A stretch of 64,000 bases of DNA, taken from positions 124,001 to 188,000 of the forward strand of contig JANEZZ010001492.1 of the NCBI GenBank assembly GCA_026122225.1, given 5' to 3'. The notes under the pieces are model-generated. The model had not been told where the DNA came from and did no database searches. It worked only from the letters and a program-made list of their open reading frames with translations. Position numbers and translations under genes: made by a program. Shown piece by piece: positions 54,386 to 64,000 of the stretch. Origin of the DNA: Heloderma charlesbogerti. Its lineage: Eukaryota; Chordata; Lepidosauria; Squamata; Helodermatidae. Each line of letters begins with the position of its first letter. Position 1 is the first letter of the stretch.

Positions 54386-54951
54386 CCTTGTGAGCAGAAG
54401 ACGGCTAGCGGCAGGGTCGTGCACCTCTCCTCCTCCGCCTCCTACCTGGTCGGCTGTCAAGGACAGCTGACCATCAGTGCGGCACATACTCCAGCCACTA
54501 GCTAGCCATCTCCTCCTTGTGAGCAGGAGATGGCTAGTGGTCCTTGACAGCTGAGCAGGCAGGAAGAGGAGGCAGCATGAGGCTGAGAGGTATAGCTCTT
54601 TGCTTTGAGAGTTTTTGTGGAAAAAACCAAATTTCTGCTGCACCTAGCACAAAAAGCACTGGGCCAAACTGTCTGACATTTGTCAGGTGGGATCCTCTCC
54701 ATGAGGGCAGAGAGCCCCTCAAGTTTCATATATTTATTTTGAAAACTGAAAACGTTATGGCCATTTGTGTTTTCCCATGCAAGTCAATGGGAAAATGCCC
54801 CAACTGAGTTATCCGGATATCCACACCTCACTTCGGATCCGGATCCAAGTCAAAGTGCAGGTAGTCCCATTTGGTCCAAGTCAAAGCATGGCTGATTCAG
54901 AGGGTCCGAAGTGGCATCCTAAGCAAAGCAGGTGTTCCATGCACAGCCCTA
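54386..54951. mobile_element. Right part of a TAGGGCTGTGC-type palindromic element
   Basis: Inverted arms CCACTAGCTAGCCATCTCCT and GGAGATGGCTAGTGG (about 54495-54540), and GTCAAGGACAGCTGACC against CCTTGACAGCTGAG. Ends CCATGCACAGCCCTA (54951), the inverse of the TAGGGCTGTGC terminus. The matching left end was not identified: the flank GTTTATAT does not match CTCATAAT at 50544. Confidence 0.5.
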
Positions 54952-55059
54952 GTTTATATCTACATCTCCTTCTCCACCTCCTCTTCTTTATCATCTTCTT
55001 CTTCTTCTGTGGAGATAAATGGGTTATGGGGGGTGGGGATGGCCATGTATCTTACTTAT
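54952..55059. other. Short pyrimidine-rich stretch
   Basis: TTCTTCTTCTTCTTCTG near 54996. Nothing else recognised. Confidence 0.4.
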
Positions 55060-55440
55060 CAGAAGTCAGTCCTGTGTTGGAAGTGCTGTCAGAGGAGAGT
55101 CCTCTATTCGAAGGGCCGTCCAGTCCAAGTCCAGGTTAAAAATAAAGAACCATAAGAAGGGAAAGCAGCAGGGATCTCGAAGTTGCCCATCAGCAGTTAG
55201 CACCTGGACAACAGACTGAGACGGTACACAGGTCACTTGGTCACAATCTTCTCCACTATGTGAGATGTACTGTATTTCTATTGTTATATAGTTAACTATT
55301 TCTAAATCTATAGAATCTATAGCTCTGTACATATAAATTAGTATACAAACATTTTATGCAAATCTTTTTATCTTTTTTCCTGATGACACATTTCCCCTTT
55401 CTGGTGACGTGTAAGTAAGTGACCACTCTATGGGAGGGAC
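55060..55440 (-). mobile_element. TAGGGTGGCCA-type MITE, copy 4, antisense
   Basis: GAGGAGAGTCCTCTATTCGA, AAAGAACCATAAGAAGG, GAAGTTGCCCATCAGCAGTT, ACAGGTCACTTGGTCACAAT, then ATTTTATGCAAATC and CTGATGACACATTTCCCCTT: collinear with copy 3. Confidence 0.6.
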
Positions 55441-55486
55441 ATGCCCCACTTGAAGAAAAAAAAGATGTATAGGATAGGGTTTATAT

Positions 55487-56022
55487 TAGTGCTGTGCCGA
55501 ATCCTGCCCCCCTATTTTCAGGAACTTTTTCTCTCCCTATGAAAGAGGCTTTTTTTTTTTCTGCCTCTTTTGCAGGGAGGGGGAGAATTTTGGAGAATGT
55601 CCTCCTTTGAGAGGGGGACAGGGTTTCCACATACCGTTTTTTAAGTATAGGTGATTTCTGAGGGGCCTTGTTTCTATTTAAAAAAAAAAAAACAAACACC
55701 TGCTGCACATGCAGGAGCCCAGGACTCTTCTTCAGCCAGGAGAGGGCAAGGTCACATGGTCTTCTGGGAGTTCAGAAAGAACTGCCGGGCTGGAGAAGAG
55801 TCCTGGGCTCCTGCAATTGCAGGGGGTGTTTTAAAATAAAAATAGAAAGAAGACCCCTCAAGAATTGCCCACACTTAAAAAGTTATGTGGAAAGCCTGTC
55901 CCCCTCGCCAAGGAGAAAATTCTCCAACATTCTCACCTCTCCCAGCCTCTTTTGCCAGAGTTTTTATCCCCTCCCCCGCAAATGCCCAAAATGGAAGAAT
56001 CGAAATTTTCGGCACCCTGCTA
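55487..56022. mobile_element. hAT-type foldback element (TAGTGCTGTGCCGAA ends)
   Basis: 536 bp, TAGTGCTGTGCCGAATCC to TTTCGGCACCCTGCTA, with perfect duplication GTTTATAT (55479-55486, 56023-56030). The arms are inverse along much of the length: GGAGAATTTTGGAGAATG / ATTCTCCAACATTCTC, GGACAGGGTTTCCACATA / TATGTGGAAAGCCTGTCC, and GCAGGAGCCCAGGACTCTTC / GAAGAGTCCTGGGCTCCTGC near the centre. Confidence 0.85.
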
Positions 56023-56030
56023 GTTTATAT

Positions 56031-56941
56031 TTCTGTGGAACCTTTTATGAGAAACAAAACTGTCAGATGTGACAGCTGCTGAACCCTCTCATGGGTACAA
56101 GCTAGGAGTCAGGCTCAAAAGGCAAGTGGCAAAAAGGGGGTGGGTGGACAGACATACAATCTGTGGGGCATAATTTACATTATCAGAAAAGCATACACTT
56201 TGAATTTCAGAAATAGGTAAACCCCATAGGAAGAATCAAACTAGACCCTCAACAACACCAGTTGTTATGTGGTCCCGTTGTTTCTCATTGCTGTGCCATT
56301 GAATTACATGCTTTCTTAAAAATAAGCTTTTTCTTCCATTCAGCTCTTATTGAGATACTTCTAGTCAACTGGTCGGAGCTCATGACCCTTAACCTCTCAC
56401 TATTCACTGGCTGCATTGTGGTATTTTCTGCTGCCAATGGGTGGTCTCAGTAGACAGTGGTCACAGATGTCTGCTCCAGATAAGCCCAACGTTCAGCTAG
56501 TGGGAGGGGACCTGTCATTGACTTCAATGAAGGGTGAAATATGTAGACTAAGGGCAAGTGCTGAATCTCCCCTATCAGTGCTTAAGAATGATAACATGTC
56601 TTGTGTACAGGATTGCTTAGAGACAGGTTTAACCCTTCCTCTATAGAGCCTTTATACTTATCCATGTTGGCAAGTGGCACATACTGGATTCCATGTGAAA
56701 ATACAGACCACTTTTCTCCCACATGGGGAAAGCACATTAAGACTGAATATTGTAAAGTCCCTTCATCAGAGATGGATCCATAAAAAACAATAGCCCTATA
56801 TAGTCCAATAGCCACATATGATGATGTGGTGTCTACGCTGCATGAAGTGGTGGTTGCCTCTGTAGGCCCTGGCAACATGTTTAAGTCCAGTGTCACACCA
56901 CCTCTTGACAGCCAAGAAGGAAGGGAAGTGGTACTCCTAGA
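56031..56941. other. Unassigned
   Basis: Nothing recognised in 0.9 kb. Confidence 0.35.
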
Positions 56942-57080
56942 CCAGTGGTGGGGAACTTCAGGACTGTGGGCCAAATCCGGCCCTCCCAGTCTAGGCCCCC
57001 CAGAGTTTTCTAAATGACCATGGCCACTTTTCCTGACCACACACCCTTTCCCCTGACTGCTGATCATTCAGTGGTTTTCC
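56942..57080. mobile_element. hAT-like left end (CAGTGGTGGGGAACTTC)
   Basis: CAGTGGTGGGGAACTTCAGG and GGGCCAAATCCGGCCCTCC resemble the common amniote hAT left arm. No right end found. Confidence 0.45.
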
Positions 57081-57853
57081 AGCTCGACTGCATGGTCAGA
57101 GGCTACAGATGACTTCCTCCACATGTTTCAGGCCCCTGTGGCAAGCTTTCTACTCCAAAACAGCTGAATCTATCAGAAAGGAATATTGGGAACAAGCTGT
57201 CAGTAGGGACCCTTTTGAATTTCACCCTAACCAGAATTAATGTGTAGTTCTCAAAATGCAGCCAGGACCTAGAAGATGCTGTTGCCAAGTTTGGCAGCTT
57301 CTAGGAAGTCTCTTGGCTGCATTACACTCCATCTCCGCAAGGCTCAGTAAACTGCAGGCAAAAATCCAGTGCCACCAAGCCTTTCAGATATGGAACCCAA
57401 AAGTTGCATCTAGGATTGGGAGAGAACTTCGTTCAATCTATATTTTTAAGCAAACCAACTTAATTAGCACTTCCTGGACTAATATGTGGGTCAAAGCCAT
57501 CAGTTATCCCTCAGATTGCACACTTCTCCAAATCCAGGTCTCAGCTCAAAAATTGCATACAAAAATGCATATATTAGGGAAAGTTATGTACAAGATGTTG
57601 GAACCAGGATACGTGTTCCATGAGAGGAAGGGTTTTGCTTGTGGAAGGTCTGCTCTGCCCAATTTTGGGGGATCCCATCTCCTCCACACACCATAGCTTG
57701 CCCCATTCAGTAGGGTTTCCTGACTCTTTGTGTAGCACTTTCAGGGGGCTGGAGGGTCTGCTGTGGGATGGAGGTTGTGGGGGGGTCCACTTCTATCAGC
57801 TGAGCTGATCCAGTGTAAATCTAGCTACAACCCCAAATGCTAGGGGAAATTAT
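57081..57853. other. Unassigned
   Basis: Around 57550-57590 there is an AT-rich piece (AAAAATGCATATATTAGGG) like the interior of copy K. Nothing else recognised. Confidence 0.35.
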
Positions 57854-58632
57854 TAGGGCTGTGCAAGGATGCTGCAATCTGACTCGAAAGCCGCTCCGAT
57901 TTGGCTCAGGCTCATTCAGGGGACCCCTGATCCAACTCGGCCCCAAACCCCAAAGTGGGATTTGGCCCACTTCGGGGGCCCCTGACACCTCTGAGCAAAC
58001 CCCCAGCTCCTTACTTGCACCACTGCCGCCGCCTCCACCGCCGCCACCTCCCCCTCCTCTGCTGCCACCGCCTCCGTCACTGCCATTGCCTCCACCGCCT
58101 CCTCCACCACTGCCGCGCCACCTCCGCCATCGCTGCCGCCAGCTCTTGAGGCCTGGATGCATGCCAGCTGTTATTGCAGGGAGTCGCCAATGGCATGCGT
58201 CCAGACTTGGCGTGTGTCCAGGCCTCAGGAGCTAGCGGTGGCGATGGAGAAGCAATATGGAGCTAGCAGTGGCGATGGCGGCGGCAGCAATATGGAGGTG
58301 GAGGTGGCTGCGGCCACAACAGAGTCAGCAGCAGAGGCGGCCTCAGCCAGCAGTGGTGGCGAAGGCGATGACAGTGGCAGAGGTGGCAGCAGGGGCGATG
58401 GCGACAGTGGCGATGGTGATGGGCGACTCAGATAAGGACCTGGAAGTGCTGGCACAGCTGGGCTTGGGGTGCTGAAGGTCCAAGGTGCACCGAGGCACTT
58501 TGGAGAGCCCCCGACCCGCTCCGGGTCACTTCATGCCCCCTCCATTTTGCCTCAAAAGGTGCTTGAAGTGGCCTGAAGCAGCCCCCTTCGATTTGGTCTT
58601 CGGGCCTTGGGCCGAGGCAGCACACAGCCTTA
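57854..58632. mobile_element. TAGGGCTGTGC-type hAT element, GC- and triplet-rich
   Basis: 779 bp, TAGGGCTGTGCAAGGATG to AGGCAGCACACAGCCTTA. Flanks GAAATTAT (57846-57853) and GAAACTGT (58633-58640) match at 6 of 8. The middle is packed with CCGCC/CCTCC triplets (about 58015-58140) and the inverse GGTGGCGGC-type triplets (about 58225-58425), so the element is a broad foldback. The long poly-proline and poly-glycine frames are composition artefacts. Minus-strand donor-like CAAGTAAGG at 58010-58018. Confidence 0.75.
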
Positions 58633-59475
58633 GAAACTGTGTACGAAAATACAGGTGAATTTTTGTGTTGGCTTGTTTTGTTTTGTTTAAAAATCAGACT
58701 TATGTGGAAATCGAGTGGAATGGATTTATGCTTGAATAAATGTGGAAATGACATGGACTAGAAATGGACAAGATTCATCCATCCCTGGTTGCACCCCTCC
58801 CTAGCTACACAGACAGCACTAGATCATACAAATGCTTTTTTTCCTCTTTGGCAGAGCTGCTGACATGGTGGATTTGCAATATAAGACTTAAGTGAAGTTT
58901 TTCTAGCTTCTGATCCATGAACACATGAAAGCGTAGAGTCATTTGTTAGGGACTACATGCATTCATGAAGCAAATGGAGGATGCTTTCTATGGAAACTAA
59001 TAGCAATAACAGTCAGTGGAAGGACTTGCTTGTGCATCTCATCCGAAGAGTAAGAGTGATCTATTTTCTTCCCAAACATCAGTAGCGGAAAACAGGTACG
59101 GATCCATAAGGGATGCTGTTCATTGCAGCAGGGGATGTGTGCTGCTGACTCTACTTCCCAGAAGCTGGGCAATGCTGACTAAAGAAGTTGCCACTTAAAT
59201 TAGAACTCATGGAGCCATATGTTTCAAATGGGTGGGTCATATTTTACACAAAAATGACTGTGACAGACTGAGCAGGTGCTGTTATGTGGTGAGCAGGTGT
59301 TGTTATAGTGCTGATTTGTACATTGTTAACTTTATCTCATATTTTACTTAATATTTTTGGTGATGATTCTGAAACCACTGACTTTGCTTTTTCTGAGGAC
59401 AAGCTAAAAGCCTCCCCAGCAGGATGCATTTTTATTTTTCCATAAAATATCCTTCTTGTCCTCTGGCCTTCCCAC
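58633..59475. other. Unassigned
   Basis: Nothing recognised in 0.8 kb. Confidence 0.35.
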
Positions 59476-60093
59476 TAGGGCTGTGCAGGGACCTCCCGAT
59501 CTGCCTCGGAGGTGGCTTTGGGGCTTCCGAGGTGTGGCCACTTTGCTTCAGGATGCTTTGGGGAGCCTCCGATGCACTTTGGCCTCCAGAGCCAAAGTGG
59601 GATTTGGATGGCCGAATCCCACTTCACCCCCCCGCGCTGCCCCCACTGTGCCACGCAAGTGCCCAGCTCCATACCTGGGCCTTTGAGATGTGCATCCGCA
59701 TCCCTCGTCCTATTCCAGGGAGTCACCATTTTTACAATGGCATTTTTTGAATGGTGACTCCCTGTATTTCCGGAAATAGATCCTGCACAAATGGCACAGG
59801 ATCTATTTCCAGAAATACATGGACTCGCTATTTTAAAAATGGCGACTCCCTGGAACAGAAAAGGGCTGCTGATGTGCATCCAGAAGACCCAGATAAGGAG
59901 CTGGAGGCTGGGTGGTGGCGGCAGCAGCACAGCTGGGCTTCCGGATCACTCCAAAGTGCCACTGAAGCACTTCAGAGCGACCCGACCCACTTTGTGCCAC
60001 TTCATTACCCCTCTGCCTTGCCTCAGAAGCATCCCGAAGCATCCCACTTTGGCTCGGAACTTGGGCTTCGGGCCAAAGCGGTGCACAGCCCTT
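59476..60093. mobile_element. TAGGGCTGTGC-type hAT element with nested hairpins
   Basis: 618 bp, TAGGGCTGTGCAGGGACC to AAAGCGGTGCACAGCCCTT. Flanks CTTCCCAC (59468-59475) and CTCCTCAC (60094-60101) match at 6 of 8. The core 59717-59862 is a palindrome: CCAGGGAGTCACCATTTTTA pairs with ATTTTTAAAATGGCGACTCC; inside, ATTTCCGGAAATAGATCCTG pairs with CAGGATCTATTTCCAGAAAT. A minus-strand donor-like CAGGTATGG lies at about 59669-59678. Confidence 0.8.
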
Positions 60094-61308
60094 CTCCTCA
60101 CTCTTTGAGTCTCTTAGCCAACCTCTGTCCTCCCCACCTGCCTTGCCTCTCTTGATGTCATTGGATTACCTGCAAGTGATGTCATAGTAGCCATTTTCAG
60201 GTATGGTTGTCACAGCAGATAAATTGTTGTGACAAGCAGTGTAGTACTATGAGTTCTTGTGATAAGCAGTCACATACTATGGAGACCTATGACAACAGAG
60301 TCCAGGATGGCATCATAGCAGATCAGCCAGTGGCATCAAATTATTCAAATTCCAAGGCTTAGCAGCAGCTTTTATGAAATTAAATACTGTAAGAAGTGTG
60401 TATATGCCATGACCTTTTGAATGGGCTGTGTTGATGCAAAATTACACAGGATAGCAATTTGCCTGAATAACTTTGAGTGCGAAATTGGAGTGCTTTCATG
60501 GTGCAGAATTTGAGTATGGGAGCACGCTATGCTTTAAAAGCAACTGTGGACAACTATAACATGATTTCAGATCTGATTTTAAAGCTCTTGTTTACCCCAT
60601 GTTTTAAACCTGCACTTTGCAAGGGTAAAAACTGTGAGGGGGAGACACTTCCCAGAAAAGGATTCTCAAATATTGCTGGACAGCAAGAAAAGCAACTAAA
60701 GACCACATGAACAAACCTGCCCTTGCAGTGGCTAATTTCCCTCTCAACAGAAGCCCATCAGAAATATATATATACATATATTTTGAGACCATTTTCCAGC
60801 AGGAATACCTGATAGGCCTTACTACATAAACACAAATGATTGGCAATACAGTGAAGTACAGTTCTCCTATATGTATCAGAGTTTAGTTTGAAAGGAACTG
60901 CTATGTTTTTGCATGGCATGAAGAAACAGATCTTTCTTGCTTGCAAAAGAGAAATGAAAACATTGGATTTGCCTGAGCTTGCATTGGTTGGCTTCTACAA
61001 TTCTGTTTTATGAATTAGAGAACTTGTCCCAGAAGTGTTTCCAGCTTCTTACCCTCTTAGGTATGCTTTTACTGTCTAGGTTAGAGGCTAAACCAATCCA
61101 TGTATAGGCAGCCTTTGGGGTCTGTGGGCACATTGGTAATTTTTCCCCAGGTCCACAGTTGTATTTGTCATCTTTGCCGGGGGGGGGGGATTGCCTCTTT
61201 TCTTGCCCTTCTCCCTAGGTTCCATCTTCTGTTGCTCCCCATTCCCCCCCCCTCAGGATTTCCTTTCTCTTTCTCCCCACCCCCACCCCACAGCCACCAC
61301 CTCTCTTT
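60094..61308. other. Unassigned
   Basis: TA-rich run near 60764-60780. No gene or TE recognised. Confidence 0.35.
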
Positions 61309-61400
61309 TCTTCTTCTTCTTCTTCTTCTTCTTCTTCTTCTTCTTCTTCTTCTTCTTCTTCTTCTTCTTCTCCTCCTCCTCCTCCTCCTCCTCCTCCTCC
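61309..61400 (+). repeat. (TTC)n(TCC)n tract
   Basis: About 20 TTC units followed by about ten TCC units: a pure pyrimidine strand of about 90 bp, extended by flanking pyrimidine-rich sequence. Confidence 0.95.
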
Positions 61401-63289
61401 CGCCCTTTTCTTCTTCTTTCTGCCCCCAGCAGTTCTACTTCTCCTGCCTGCTGCTTCTGGCAAATTTGTGGTAAGCCAGTAATTTTTCAAATTTATTTTT
61501 TTATCCCCCCACCCCCGTGCATCCCATGGAGGTTGGACCAGGGGGTGAAAATGACCCCCAGACCTCCCACTCCTAATCTAAAGTCATCCCTGCATCAGGC
61601 TCAATAGAGCAGTTCCTAACAGAAGCAGTGTCATGAAATTCAAAACCAATGTATGAAAGCTGTTTTATTTATGTGTTTTTATCTGCTCCAGTGTTTTTAT
61701 ATTGTCATATTTTGATTCTTCATTCTGTAATTATTTCAGCAAGCATGTAATTCTGGACCATTCCATCCAGCTAGAGGAGCACCCATGTAAAGTACTCCAA
61801 AGGAAACTACAGAGATGAGATTGGAGCTTTTCTAGAAAATGGGATTGTACTGAAAAAGTATAAAATGTTAATTAAATTGGTCAGCTACTGAAGGCTTCCC
61901 AACAAGAGATTGAGAAAGATGTGCCAAGGGTGAGAATAAATAAACAAATAAATATTTGCGATATTCTGAAGGCATGATGTACAAAGAAACAGGGCTTCTA
62001 CTCAGCCTGAAGCACAACTGAAAACCTACCCAATACCATCTCTTGGGAGGTGGTGGTAGAGAACTACAGTGGTTACCTGTAGAATTTGATTTGTGCATCT
62101 CCAAGTTAAGGATAATACTCTTGTTAAATGTGTGCTTTTTAATGCATTGGTGTTCAAGAAGGAGCTCTTAGATTTCATGGCTGTTTTCTTAACATATTGC
62201 AAGAGATGCTACTCTAAATCTCCTGCGGTAATATTTAACAGTGAGGTCAAGAATGTTGGCGCAGGAGAGGTGAAGACAATAATAAACTTAGTGAGATTAA
62301 GCTCAAACATCTTGGTAGTATCTGACCTGCCATTTGCAGGGGCAAATTCTAATTCAGGGACTGTAAATCTATTGAGAGAATGAGATGGCAGCTTGTGGCC
62401 AAAGAACACTTCCCTGTGTGAGCATTTTAGAGCAAAGGCATTTGTTTTATGGCACACAGGCCAAAGGTATTACCTGCAGTGTTCATGGAGTGCATATTAA
62501 AACTGCCAGAAAACTTAGAAACCCACAGATTCCAGTGTGACAGTTCCCTTCAGCTTTTTGGATCTAAAGTTATAGCCTATGGTCAATTGTTGCAGGTAAA
62601 ACACAACTCTGCCTCTTTTCTTAACAGAATATTTCAAGGAGAGACATCTACCAATAGCTGCACAAACAGCAAGAATTGTCTTAAATTAAATGGATTGTCT
62701 TAAATCCATTTCAGAATGTATCATTTTGAGCGGTCATATGCAACACAGGCGTATTTTCTTTAAAAAAGAAAAGAAAAAAGCATCTACATGAACTCGGTTA
62801 ATGAAATACTTTTCTTTAAGACACTTCTTTTAATATTAGAGAACCAGATTGCACCTCTTCCATTTCTGATAATGCAAGCACCAACTTGAGGACCTGCTGT
62901 TTCCACTATGGAAAAGCTGAGAGTGTAAAAAGAAGTCCTCAAATTCTTTCCAGGACAAACATTGAAATATGAAAATCAGACCACTTTCCAGCCATTTGTA
63001 GGGTACTCCATTCAATCTCTGAAGGACCAAGGGCCAAAACAAATATTTCTTTACATCTGTATCTAGCAGCTACGGCTTTTTCAGTTTTACTCTAGAGTAG
63101 GCATATGGGCCCCTAATCCAGATCTTAAAAGCCCCCCTAGTCCCCATGCAGGGGGGTGGTCTACCAATACAGTAAAAATGGGTGGTGGTGGGGAGAGACA
63201 CGTACAAGATACAGACTTAAAGTAATGTCTGTTTTGGTCCCAAGTGCCCCTGCACTCTGTACTACCTGGGGTAACTCAAGTGGTAACAA
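61401..63289. other. Unassigned
   Basis: 1.9 kb without a recognisable element. No frame with family features. Confidence 0.35.
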
Positions 63290-63835
63290 TAGCCAGGCAG
63301 GCTTTTGACCAGCTTAGGTACATCAGCTGAGATCCTATTTGGAGAGGTCAGATCTTGTCTGAGTTATCCATGCTCTGGTGACGACCAGGCTGGACTTGTG
63401 TAATGCAACGTATGTGAGGCTACCTTTGAAGGTCATCCAGAAATGTCAACTGATGCAGAATACAGTTGTCTGGATGTTGGTGGGGGCTGGGTGGGTGGTT
63501 TATATGTCACCAGTACCGTGCCAACTGCACCAGCTGCCAGTGTGTTTCCAAGCCCAATTTAAAGTGCAGGTTTTAACCTTTAAAGCCTGAAGTGGTTTGG
63601 GTCCATGTTGCCTTCATCTGTGCCAGCCTGCCAGAACTCTGAGGATATCAACGGAGGCCCTTCTCACTTCCCTGCCACTAAGGGTGGTTATGCTGGCAAG
63701 TACCATGGAGAGGGCCTTTTCAGTAGTGGCCCTGCCCTTCTGGAACAAGTTTCCATTGGGGGTTCATCAAGCTCCTTCTTTGCAGGTCATCAGGATAGCT
63801 CTGATGATACAACTCTTCTTGCTGACCTTTTAAGA
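63290..63835 (+). pseudogene. L2-type LINE ORF2 C-terminal fragment, older copy
   Basis: Encodes TTRLDLCNATYVRLPLKVIQ, MQNTVVWMLVGAG, QLHQLPVCFQAQFKVQVLTF, KA then a TGA, LRISTEALLTSLPLRVV and FSVVALPFWNKFPLGV, collinear with the L2 at 5065 (DYCNALYVGLPLKTVQ to the C-terminus) but much more diverged. Ends at TTTAAG near 63835, just before copy G. Confidence 0.75.
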
Positions 63836-63861
63836 AAATGGGCTGCTGGTTTTATTTATAG

Positions 63862-64000
63862 TAGGGATGGACAAAAATCCCTTACCTGGTCCCGCAGCTG
63901 TTTTCGGTGGGGGGGAGGCACTCTGTTCCTCCCCCCGAAATTCTTGGTGGGAGGGAGGCGCCCCATCCCTCCCCGCCGAAATTCTGGCCAGGGGGGAGGC
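63862..64000. mobile_element. hAT-type palindromic element, copy G (runs off the window)
   Basis: Left end TAGGGATGGACAAAAATCCC, minus-strand donor-like CAGGTAAGG (63881-63889), then inverse GC-rich units (GGTGGGAGGGAGGCGCCCCA, CCGAAATTCTGGCC). It is the mirror of the right end of copy D. The left flank ATTTATAG would be its target duplication. Confidence 0.75.

Noticed and set aside
50552..54951. One large TAGGGCTGTGC element spanning both ends
   Set aside because: The flanks CTCATAAT and GTTTATAT do not match and similarity to sibling elements stops at 52737, so the two ends probably belong to different copies.
57837..58455. Long proline-, glycine- and alanine-rich frames on both strands
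   Set aside because: They come from triplet runs inside a hAT-type element. Several frames are open on both strands, which is a composition effect rather than coding.
61100..61607. Poly-leucine, poly-phenylalanine and poly-glutamate frames
   Set aside because: Translations of the TTC/TCC simple repeat.

Overview
This window looks like intergenic or intronic DNA from a squamate reptile (lizard or snake). I infer this from the mix of repeats: BovB-type RTE LINEs, two CR1 types (one ending in an ATTCTATG repeat, one ending near AACATAAGAACATAAG), L2-like LINEs with a YADDTQLY-type reverse transcriptase, a CORE-type tRNA SINE and a tRNA SINE with a CR1-like tail. I found no host protein-coding exon, rRNA or genuine tRNA gene. 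All recognisable coding sequence belongs to retrotransposons, and nearly all of it is broken.

Layout. 1-1 kb: right part of a large palindromic hAT-type element. 1-5 kb: small MITEs and LINE tails. 5-8.3 kb: two L2 copies in opposite orientations. 8.7-14.7 kb: one long antisense CR1 that hosts a 5'-truncated BovB (10223-11725, RT frame still open) and two hAT-type palindromic elements. 14.7-19.2 kb: mostly unassigned, with MITEs. 19.67-21.14 kb: four elements stacked in one another. 21-26 kb: repeat-poor. 26.7-28.1 kb: antisense BovB. 30.7-37.4 kb: several palindromic elements, including one hAT-type element inside another, and two SINEs. 37.5-48.8 kb: BovB, CR1 and SINE fragments and MITEs, with an internally deleted BovB at 43.7-44.9 kb. 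50.5-52.7 kb: a CR1 inserted in a hAT-type element. 53.4-56 kb: palindromic elements and a solo LTR. 57.8-60.1 kb: two GC-rich hAT-type elements. 61-64 kb: simple repeats, an L2 fragment and the start of another hAT-type element.

The most striking content is a crowd of non-autonomous DNA transposons. At least eleven have TAGGGATG-like termini. Where both ends are present they usually show 8-bp target duplications, as hAT elements do. Their interiors differ but are mostly hierarchical palindromes: hairpins within larger hairpins. Several subfamilies also carry consensus 5' splice-donor sequences that face outward in both arms. A related TAGGGCTGTGC family (two complete copies, one interrupted by another element, one left end, one right end) and a TWA-flanked GGGTGCAATCC palindrome family accompany them. 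No transposase is encoded here, so all must have been mobilised in trans. Family names are from memory and were not checked against a repeat library.
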